Assembly: GCA_016710325.1 (NCBI GenBank)
Contig: JADJXK010000001.1
Span: 1,178,001-1,242,000, forward strand
DNA length: 64,000 nt
Direction: 5' to 3'
Source of the DNA: Candidatus Leptofilum proximum
Lineage (GTDB): Bacteria > Chloroflexota > Anaerolineae > Promineifilales > Promineifilaceae
Below, one piece after another: positions 26,036-33,076 of the stretch. Under the pieces are notes generated by a model. That model searched no databases. It saw only the letters and a program-made list of their open reading frames with translations, and was not told the DNA's origin. Positions within the stretch are counted from its first letter, which is position 1; each line of letters starts with the position of its first letter. The position numbers were made by a program, and so were the translations under genes.

Positions 26036-27049
26036 ATGAGCGAAAAGCGCGTACAAACCATTAAAGATATCGCCCGCCTGGCCAACGTCTCAAAATCGAC
26101 GGTTTCCCGCGCGCTCAACAACAGCCCACTCATCAGCCAGGACACCCGAGACCGCATTCAAGCAATCGCCCAAGAACACAACTTCCGTGTCAATGCCCCG
26201 GCCCGCAACCTCAGCCTGCGCCAGAGCCATACCATTGCCCTGGTCACCCCAGATTGCGGACCGGATTTTTTTGCGGCCGAAAGCCTGTTTGGCTACGAAA
26301 TCTTGGGCGGCATCGGCAGCGGCCTGCGCACGCTGGGGTATGACCTGCTCATCGTCCATGCCAGCTCGCGGGACAACAGCTGGGTCAATTCCTATTTTGA
26401 CAGCGCACGGGTTGACGGCTTCATTTTGTTGAGTTCCCATACCAGCCAGTCACTCGTCAAAAAGCTGCTGGCCCAAAACGCTCCCTTCATCGCCTGGGGC
26501 GTGCCCCTGCCCAATTTCCGCTACTGCACCGTCACGGGCGATAACATCACCGGGGGTACCCTGGCCGCCCAGCACCTGATCCAGATGGGGCGGCAGCAGA
26601 TTGCGTTCATCGGCGGGCCGCCAGATGATCTCACCGTGCAGCATCGCTACGCGGGGTATGCCAGCGCCCTGCAGGCGGCCGGGCGCAGTGTGGAGCTGCA
26701 AAACGTGGTCTATGGCGATTACTCGCACGCATCTGGCATCGTGGCCATGCAGCGTTTGCTGGAACAGGCACCTACCCTCGATGCCGTTTTCGCCAACAGC
26801 GATTTGATGGCCGTAGCCGCCATCAAGGTGATCAAAGCCAGCGGTAAGCAGGTGCCCGAGGATATCGCGGTGGTGGGGTACGATGATGTCTCCATCGCCA
26901 TGTACAACAGCCTGCCGCTGACCACCATCCGGCAGAATATTTCCCTGGCAGGCTGGCTGCTGGCACAGAACCTCATCCAGCATATCCAAACCGGGGTTGT
27001 GACCAACGTAACGACGCCGGTAGAACTGGTGATCCGGGAATCCGCCTGA
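26036..27049 (+). CDS. LacI family transcriptional regulator of the beta-glucosidase locus
   Basis: 337 residues. N-terminal LacI helix-turn-helix (TIKDIARLANVSKSTVSRAL, residues about 8-27) and hinge helix, then a periplasmic-binding-protein-like sugar domain (about 65-335). The ATG at 26036 is chosen because AAAGGAAAG precedes it and the frame before it covers the promoter. The identical CCGGTTGCA half-sites at its own promoter and at 27073-27088, just before two glycoside hydrolase family 3 genes, indicate that it represses both units until a beta-glucoside or its product binds. The central CpG of the operator (AACCGGTT) fits the usual LacI-family pattern. Inducer not determinable. Confidence 0.9.
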   Translation: MSEKRVQTIKDIARLANVSKSTVSRALNNSPLISQDTRDRIQAIAQEHNFRVNAPARNLSLRQSHTIALVTPDCGPDFFAAESLFGYEILGGIGSGLRTLGYDLLIVHASSRDNSWVNSYFDSARVDGFILLSSHTSQSLVKKLLAQNAPFIAWGVPLPNFRYCTVTGDNITGGTLAAQHLIQMGRQQIAFIGGPPDDLTVQHRYAGYASALQAAGRSVELQNVVYGDYSHASGIVAMQRLLEQAPTLDAVFANSDLMAVAAIKVIKASGKQVPEDIAVVGYDDVSIAMYNSLPLTTIRQNISLAGWLLAQNLIQHIQTGVVTNVTTPVELVIRESA

Positions 27050-27072
27050 GAGCACGCTTTTATTGTCGGTTC

Positions 27073-27088
27073 CTGCAACCGGTTGCAG
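27073..27088. promoter_or_regulatory. LacI-family operator upstream of the glycoside hydrolases
   Basis: CTGCAACCGGTTGCAG is a perfect 16-bp palindrome containing the same 14 bp as the site at 26005-26018. It lies 24 bp after the regulator gene and about 120 bp before the first hydrolase gene. No clear -35/-10 pair is visible downstream. Confidence 0.8.
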
Positions 27089-27208
27089 AAAGCTAACCGT
27101 TTTGGTTCCTCGACAAATAGCATGCTTTTTAAAGGCTTTCCAGATTGAAAAGATAAAAATCTGGTTAATCTGCGAAATCTTTGATGATGAATCATGATAA
27201 GGAGAATG

Positions 27209-29446
27209 ATGACCATGAAAAAAGCAAGTACGGCCGTATCCCCCCCACCTCCCAGCCCGGAAATTACCGCCCGGGTAGACGCACTCCTGGGAAAAATGAG
27301 CCTCGCAGAAAAGATCGGGCAGCTGGCCCAAATCAGCGGGGCAGAATTTATGCCCGGCCCTGCGGCAGAAGACACCATCCGCCAGGGCGGCGCTGGCTCC
27401 GTGCTGTGGCTGAACAACACCAAACGCTTCAACGATCTGCAAAAAGTCGCCGTCGAGGAGAGCCCGTCCGGCATCCCGCTGCTGTTTGCCCTGGACGTGA
27501 TTCACGGCTACCGCACCATTTTCCCCGTGCCGCTGGCGCTAGCGTCTTCGTGGGATCCAGATGTTGCCGAACAGGCCCAATCCATCGCCGCCAAAGAAGC
27601 TCGCGCTGCGGGTATCCACTGGACCTTTGGCCCGATGATTGACATCGCCCGCGATGCCCGCTGGGGCCGCATCGTTGAAGGCGCCGGGGAAGACCCCTAC
27701 CTGGGGTCCGCCATGGCCGCCGCCCAGGTGCGCGGTTTCCAGGGCAGCAATCTGGCCGACCCGGAGCGCGTGCTGGCCTGCGCCAAACATTTTGCCGGGT
27801 ACGGCGCCGCCGACGGCGGACGTGACTATGACCCGGTTTTCCTCTCCGAAGCCCAGCTGCGCAACGTCTACTTCCCACCGTTCCAGGCAGCTGTCGACGC
27901 CGGCGTGGCCACCTTCATGAGCGCCTACATGGACCTGAACAACGTCCCCGCCAGCGGCTGCCGCTGGCTGATGCGCGACGTGCTGCGCGAGGAGTGGGGC
28001 TTTACCGGCTTTGTGGTCAGCGATGCTTTTGCCGTGGGCAACCTGGTCATCCAGGGCCACGCGCGCGACGGCCAGGATGCGGCCCGGCGCGCCCTGACGG
28101 CCGGTCTGAACATGGACATGGCCTCCGGTACCTACGTGGGCAATCTGGCCGATCTGGTGCAAGACGGGTCGCTCTCTGTAGACCAGATCGATGAGATGGT
28201 ACGGCCGATTCTCACCCTCAAGCTGCAAATGGAGTTGTTTGAAAACCCATACGTTGATGAAACCTTGCTGGACAAGGTGGTGGCCTTGCCGGAGCACCGG
28301 CAGGCGGCGCGGCAGGCAGCCCAGCGCTCGATGGTGCTGCTGCGCAACGAAGGTGGGCTCTTGCCGCTTTCAAAGAACTTGAAAAATGTAGCTGTAATCG
28401 GTCCGCTGGCCGACTCGATGGAGGCCACCGAAGGGTCGTGGATGGTGTTTGGCCACCAGCCCGCCGCCGTGACCGTTTTGCAGGGCGTGCGCGCCAAACT
28501 GGCGGACGGCGCGGTGAGCTACGCCCCAGGGCCAGAAATCAACCGGGACTTCCCCCACCCGTTTGGCGAATTTAATCTGTCAGAGCGAAAGCCGCTCCAG
28601 TCGCTTGAAGATGCCGAGGCAGCTTTCCACACGGCCGTTGCTACCGCCAAAGAAGCCGACCTGGTAATCATGGTAATGGGCGAAAACGCCGACATGGCCG
28701 GGGAATTTGCCTCCCGTGGTTCGCTGGATTTACCCGGTCGGCAGGAGGAACTGCTCAAAGCGGTGCATGCGATGGGCAAGCCGGTGGTGCTGGTGCTGTT
28801 AAACGGCCGTCCCCTCAGCATCAACTGGGCTGCCGAAAACATCCCGGCCATCCTCGAAGCATGGGAACCGGGCAGCGAAGGCGGCAACGCCGTCGCCGAC
28901 ATTCTCTTTGGCGATGTGAACCCCGGCGGCAAGCTGCCGGTCTGCGTCCCGCGCAGTGGCAGCCACGCCCCGCTGTACTACGCCCGAACCTTAACCCACC
29001 AGCCCGAAAGCAGCCCGATGTACCGCTCGCGCTACTGGGACAGCCCCACCACCCCGCTTTACCCGTTTGGTTTTGGCCTCAGCTACACCACCTTTGCCAT
29101 TACCAAGCTCCGGCTCTCAAAAGCTCAGGTGAAACTGGGCCAGTCCATCACCGTGACGGCCGATGTGACCAACACGGGCCAGGTGACCGGGGATGAGGTG
29201 GTCCAGCTGTACATCCACCAGAAATGGGGCAGCGATTCACGCCCTATGCGTGAGCTGAAGGGGTTCGAGCGCGTCACCCTCCAGCCAGGGGAGACTAAAA
29301 CCGTTACCTTCCAGCTCGGCCCGGACGAGCTGCGCTACTGGAGCACGAATGCCAACGGCTGGGTCCAGGACGCCGCCGCCTTCGACCTCTGGGTTGGGGC
29401 CGATTCGCTGGCCACGCTGCACGCCGATTTTGAGGTTGTTGATTAA
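27209..29446 (+). CDS. Beta-glucosidase-like glycoside hydrolase family 3 (first copy)
   Basis: About 745 residues, cytosolic (no signal peptide). GH3 N-terminal barrel (about 20-320; GVIHGYRTIFPVP-type loop, KHFAGYGAADGGRDY, and nucleophile Asp in GFVVSDAF), GH3 C-terminal domain (about 385-610, with RGSLDLPGRQEELL around the acid/base region) and a fibronectin-III-like domain (about 650-740). It should release glucose or xylose from the non-reducing end of beta-linked oligosaccharides. Several ATGs cluster after AAGGAGA (27199-27205); 27209 or 27215 fit best, 27194 lies upstream of the ribosome site. It is followed closely by a second GH3 gene, and both lie behind the LacI-type operator. 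Many ACGGCCGT octamers. Confidence 0.9.
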   Translation: MTMKKASTAVSPPPPSPEITARVDALLGKMSLAEKIGQLAQISGAEFMPGPAAEDTIRQGGAGSVLWLNNTKRFNDLQKVAVEESPSGIPLLFALDVIHGYRTIFPVPLALASSWDPDVAEQAQSIAAKEARAAGIHWTFGPMIDIARDARWGRIVEGAGEDPYLGSAMAAAQVRGFQGSNLADPERVLACAKHFAGYGAADGGRDYDPVFLSEAQLRNVYFPPFQAAVDAGVATFMSAYMDLNNVPASGCRWLMRDVLREEWGFTGFVVSDAFAVGNLVIQGHARDGQDAARRALTAGLNMDMASGTYVGNLADLVQDGSLSVDQIDEMVRPILTLKLQMELFENPYVDETLLDKVVALPEHRQAARQAAQRSMVLLRNEGGLLPLSKNLKNVAVIGPLADSMEATEGSWMVFGHQPAAVTVLQGVRAKLADGAVSYAPGPEINRDFPHPFGEFNLSERKPLQSLEDAEAAFHTAVATAKEADLVIMVMGENADMAGEFASRGSLDLPGRQEELLKAVHAMGKPVVLVLLNGRPLSINWAAENIPAILEAWEPGSEGGNAVADILFGDVNPGGKLPVCVPRSGSHAPLYYARTLTHQPESSPMYRSRYWDSPTTPLYPFGFGLSYTTFAITKLRLSKAQVKLGQSITVTADVTNTGQVTGDEVVQLYIHQKWGSDSRPMRELKGFERVTLQPGETKTVTFQLGPDELRYWSTNANGWVQDAAAFDLWVGADSLATLHADFEVVD

Positions 29447-29449
29447 CTT

Positions 29450-29494
29450 GTAGAGACGTTGCAATGCAACGTCTCTACAATGCAACGTCTCTAC
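29450..29494. repeat. GTAGAGACGTTGC inverted repeat (copy 1)
   Basis: GTAGAGACGTTGCA and TGCAACGTCTCTAC pair perfectly and a third half-copy TGCAACGTCTCTAC follows. It fills the gap between the two GH3 genes. A second copy with the same half-site extension lies at 58236-58281, also directly before a ribosome site. Confidence 0.75.
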
Positions 29495-29510
29495 CCAAAA
29501 GGAAAAATCT

Positions 29511-31688
29511 ATGTCTGAACAAACACCCGCCTACCGCAACCCCTCCCTCAGCGTAGAAGAGCGTGTGGCCGACCTGCTCGGCCGTATGACGCTGGAGGAA
29601 AAGGTCGGGCAGCTCATCATGTGGGACGCACGTCCTAACGATTTATCCTTCATCAACACCCGCCAGCCGGGTTCGATCCTGCACATCCTGGGCGAAAAGC
29701 TGGAGCGGGCGATGGATCTGGCCGCCCAAAATCGGCTGGGCATCCCGCTGCTGGTCGGCGAAGACGCCATTCACGGCCACTCCTTCTGGAAAGGCGCCAC
29801 CATCTTCCCCACGCAGCTGGCGCTGGCGTGCAGCTGGAACCCGGATTTGCTGGAGCGGGTGGGACGGATAACGGCCGTTGAAGCCATCCCCACCGGCATC
29901 CACTGGACCTTCTCCCCCGTCCTCTGCCTCAGCCGCGATTTGCGCTGGGGCCGGACGGGCGAAACGTTCGGCGAAGACCCCCACCTGATTGGCGAGCTGG
30001 GGGTGGCGCTGCTCCGCGGCTACCAGGGCAGCGGGCTGGACGATCCCAATGCGATCCTGGCCACGGCCAAACATTACGCCGGATACTCGGAAACGCAGGG
30101 CGGCCGCGACGCCTCCGAGGCCGACATCTCGCGGCGTAAGCTGCGCAGCTACTTTCTGCCACCCTTTGAACGGGCGGTACGTGCCGGCGTCATGACCTTC
30201 ATGACCGGCTACCAATCGATGGAAGGTGTGCCCTCCACCGCCAACCACTGGCTGCTCACCGAGGTCTTGAAGGATGAATGGGGCTTCAAAGGCGTGCTGG
30301 TCACCGACTGGGATAACGTGGGGCGGCTGGTGAAGGAACAGAAGGTGTGCGCCGATTTTGTGGAAGCGGCCGTTGTCGCTGTGCGAGCAGGTAATGACAT
30401 CATGATGACCACCCCTGAATTCTACGAAGGCGCCATCGAAGCAGTCCAAACCGGGCGGCTGGCGGAATGCGAAATTGATGCCCCCTGCGCCCGGTTCCTG
30501 GCGCTGAAGTTCCGCATGGGCCTGTTTGAAAACCCGCGCCGCCCCGACTTGGCAAAATCTGCGGTGGAAATCGGCCGTCCGGAACACCGTGCTGCTAACC
30601 TTGAAGCCGCGCGTCAGAGCCTGGTGCTGCTGCAAAACAACGGCCTGCTGCCCCTGGACCCAGCGCAGCTAAAATCCATCGCCGTCATCGGCCCAAACGC
30701 CGACGACGATTTGCAGCAGCTGGGCGACTGGTCGCTGGGTGCGTGGCAGCACCCGCCGGAAGCGGGCAAACACCCGCGCGAGAATACCACTACCGTGTTA
30801 GACGGCATTCGTGCTCTCGCGCCGGAAAACCTGGAAGTGCGCTATGAACGCGGCTGTTCAATTGTGAATGATGATTTGTCGGGGATTCCGACGGCCGTTG
30901 CCGCCGCCGAAGCCTCAGACGTGATTGTAGCAGTGGTGGGTGACCACCTGAATTTCATCGGCGAAACCCTGAGCACGGCCACGCTGGAGCTGCAAGGCGG
31001 GCAGGTTGCCCTGCTCGACGCCCTGGCCGCCACCGGTAAACCGATGATTGTGGTTCTCATCAACAGCAAGCCGCTGGTTTTACCCGCCTCCGCCAAAAAC
31101 GCGGCGGCCATCGTTGAGCTGTTCAACCCCGGCATGGCTGGTGGCCAGGCATTGGCTGAAGCCCTCTTTGGCCTGCTCAACCCCCCCGGCAAGCTGACCA
31201 TCTCCATCCCGGTGCACGTTGGCCAGCAGCCGGTCTTTTACAGCCAGGTGCGCGGCCAGCACGGCAGCCGCTACGCCGATTTGACCCAAGAGCCGCTTTT
31301 CCCCTTTGGGCACGGCCTTAGCTACACGAAATATACTTATTCTAACCTGCGGCTGGCCTCAGCCACGTTAAACATCGGGGAGACGGCGCAGGTTTTGGTG
31401 GATGTGGAAAACGTGGGCGAGCTGGCCGGGATAGAGATCGTGCAGGTGTACGTGAGCGACGTGGTGACCTCGGCCACCTGGGTGAACAAGGCGCTGAAGG
31501 GTTTTGCCCGCGTTGCGCTGGCCCCCGGCGAGAAAAAATGCGTGCAGGTGGAACTGCCCTGGCCCGCGTTTGAGATTGTCAATGCGCAAGGCGAGAGCGT
31601 GGTCGAGCCAGGCGAGTTCGAGATTCTGGTTGGCCCGTCCTCGCGCGATGGGGATTTGTTGAAGACAATGTTGGTTGTGAAAGCATAG
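29511..31688 (+). CDS. Beta-glucosidase-like glycoside hydrolase family 3 (second copy)
   Basis: 725 residues with the same GH3 N, GH3 C and fibronectin-III-like order. The nucleophile Asp lies in GVLVTDWDNVG, a closer match to canonical GH3 (SDW/TDW) than the first copy; KHYAGYSETQGGRD and the ELFNPGMAGGQALAEALFG segment are typical. No signal peptide. The two enzymes are diverged paralogues and probably cleave different beta-oligosaccharides imported by a transporter not in the window. ATG at 29511 with AAAGGAAAAA upstream. Co-transcription with the first gene is likely, although the hairpin between them could modulate it. Confidence 0.9.
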   Translation: MSEQTPAYRNPSLSVEERVADLLGRMTLEEKVGQLIMWDARPNDLSFINTRQPGSILHILGEKLERAMDLAAQNRLGIPLLVGEDAIHGHSFWKGATIFPTQLALACSWNPDLLERVGRITAVEAIPTGIHWTFSPVLCLSRDLRWGRTGETFGEDPHLIGELGVALLRGYQGSGLDDPNAILATAKHYAGYSETQGGRDASEADISRRKLRSYFLPPFERAVRAGVMTFMTGYQSMEGVPSTANHWLLTEVLKDEWGFKGVLVTDWDNVGRLVKEQKVCADFVEAAVVAVRAGNDIMMTTPEFYEGAIEAVQTGRLAECEIDAPCARFLALKFRMGLFENPRRPDLAKSAVEIGRPEHRAANLEAARQSLVLLQNNGLLPLDPAQLKSIAVIGPNADDDLQQLGDWSLGAWQHPPEAGKHPRENTTTVLDGIRALAPENLEVRYERGCSIVNDDLSGIPTAVAAAEASDVIVAVVGDHLNFIGETLSTATLELQGGQVALLDALAATGKPMIVVLINSKPLVLPASAKNAAAIVELFNPGMAGGQALAEALFGLLNPPGKLTISIPVHVGQQPVFYSQVRGQHGSRYADLTQEPLFPFGHGLSYTKYTYSNLRLASATLNIGETAQVLVDVENVGELAGIEIVQVYVSDVVTSATWVNKALKGFARVALAPGEKKCVQVELPWPAFEIVNAQGESVVEPGEFEILVGPSSRDGDLLKTMLVVKA

Positions 31689-31793
31689 ATCCCCACCCTG
31701 GACCTCCTCCTGTGAGGGGGAGGGAATCTGGCTCCCTCTCCCTCGTTGTAATTTCAATAAATAATTGGACAACTTTTGCAGAGTACCCACGTC

Positions 31794-31888
31794 TGTCATT
31801 TCGAGGTCCTCCGAGAAATCCCTCTAAACTTCGTGGTCTTTGAGGATTCGTAGAGTTCCAGGGATTTCTCCCTTTGGTCGAAATGACA
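31794..31888. repeat. TGTCATTTCGAGG...AAATGACA long inverted repeat
   Basis: TGTCATTTCGAGG...AGAAATCCCT (31794-31823) pairs with AGGGATTTCT...CGAAATGACA (31860-31888), with a partly paired middle. Elements of this type (TCATTTCGA ... GAAATCTC) are widespread dispersed repeats in several bacterial phyla. It lies in the gene-free gap 31689-32095. Confidence 0.7.
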
Positions 31889-31952
31889 ACCCAAGGTACC
31901 TGATGATTCCTCGTTTATTAGAGTTGTTCCTGATTAAAGAGATGAAGAATTT

Positions 31953-32023
31953 GGACACGGATTCACACAGATAAACACAGATTTCTATTCTTATCTGTGA
32001 AAATCTGTGTTTGTCTGTGTCCC
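31953..32023. repeat. GGACACGGATT...TCTGTGTCC inverted repeat with T-tract
   Basis: GGACACGGATTCACACAGATAAACACAGATTT pairs with the downstream ATCTGTG / ATCTGTGTTT / GTCTGTGTCC words, followed by eight T. It can terminate transcription from the GH3 genes. It belongs to the same word family as 25857-25920 and 51745-51790. The strings above are shown as separate words; each arm is about 30 bases. Confidence 0.6.
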
Positions 32024-32095
32024 ATTTTTTTTCTAAATTTTATTGGGGAACAAGTCTATTTTCTTTAAGGATAAGAGGACTAAGAAACAAAACAA

Positions 32096-33073
32096 ATGGA
32101 AAGCAAAACCAAAAACAAGAAGACCCGGGCAGAGATTGAAGCGATGGCGCGGCGGGCGTTTGATGGGTTGGGGCTGGCCCCCGGTGAGGAGGCCGTCACT
32201 GAGCTCAAAGATGGCTGGTTTAATGCGGCTTACACGGTGCGGCTGGGGGACGGCCGTTCCGTCATCCTCAAAATTGCGCCCCCACAAAACGCCGAAGTGA
32301 TGCTGTACGAAAAGAACCTCATGGCCACCGAAGTGGCCGTTATGCGCCTGGTGCAGCAAAACCCGGCCATCCCCGTACCGGAAATCTACTTTTTTGATGA
32401 TACCCACGATTTGTGCGACGCGGATTATTTCTTCATGGCCAAGATCGACGGAGACAATCTGGCGCATGTGAAGGCCGACCTGCCCGAAGCAACGCAGTCG
32501 GCTATCGACCGGCAAACCGGCGCAATTGTCCGGGAGATCAACCAATTCCCTGGCACCTATTTTGGCTACGATGGCAACCCGGACCTGCGCGCCGCCACCT
32601 GGCACGAGGCGTTTATCAAAATTGTGGAATCGCTGTTGGAGGACGCTGCCCGCAAAGAGGTCGTGTTTGATTTCAGCTACGAGGAGCTGCGCGCCGTGGT
32701 GCACAAATGTGTTCCGGCCCTGGAAGAAGTCACCGAACCCTGCCTGGTACACTGGGACGCCTGGGACCTGAACTTTTTTGTGAAAGACGGCCGTATCACC
32801 GGCATCATCGACTTTGAACGGGCTTTGTGGGCCGAACCGCTGATGGAAGCCCAGTTCCGCCAGTTTGGCGACGGCGGCATCACCCACAGCATGCGCGGTT
32901 ATGGCAAAACGTCGTTCACCTTTGCCGAGCAGCAGCGCAGCCACCTCTACTCGCTGCACCTGGCCCTGGTAATGACCATCGAGTGCTTCTACCGCAACTA
33001 CGACACCGACGATGTCTTCAACCTGGCCCGCCAGTTCATGGCCAAGACGATGGCCTGGCTGCAAACCAACTGA
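32096..33073 (+). CDS. Aminoglycoside phosphotransferase (APH) family kinase
   Basis: 325 residues of the APH/choline-kinase fold. The nucleotide-binding lobe has an LKDGWFNAAYTV loop and Lys in VILKIAPP; the catalytic loop reads LVHWDAWDLNFFV (Asp and Asn in HxDxxxxN form) and the metal-binding Asp lies in GIIDFERA. Members phosphorylate hydroxyls of small molecules (aminoglycosides, homoserine, fructosamine, sugars); resistance should not be inferred from the family name. The start lacks a good ribosome site (GAGG is 14 bases upstream). It converges with the first Ser/Thr kinase gene with only three bases between stops. Confidence 0.8.
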   Translation: MESKTKNKKTRAEIEAMARRAFDGLGLAPGEEAVTELKDGWFNAAYTVRLGDGRSVILKIAPPQNAEVMLYEKNLMATEVAVMRLVQQNPAIPVPEIYFFDDTHDLCDADYFFMAKIDGDNLAHVKADLPEATQSAIDRQTGAIVREINQFPGTYFGYDGNPDLRAATWHEAFIKIVESLLEDAARKEVVFDFSYEELRAVVHKCVPALEEVTEPCLVHWDAWDLNFFVKDGRITGIIDFERALWAEPLMEAQFRQFGDGGITHSMRGYGKTSFTFAEQQRSHLYSLHLALVMTIECFYRNYDTDDVFNLARQFMAKTMAWLQTN

Positions 33074-33076
33074 CCG

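Noticed and set aside
26450..27505. 351-codon minus-strand frame across the LacI gene and operator
   Set aside because: It runs through two plus-strand genes and the operator, with no ribosome site or domain.
32096..33073. Antibiotic resistance gene
   Set aside because: The APH fold is shared by many small-molecule kinases; nothing in the context (no mobile element or resistance genes) supports a resistance role.
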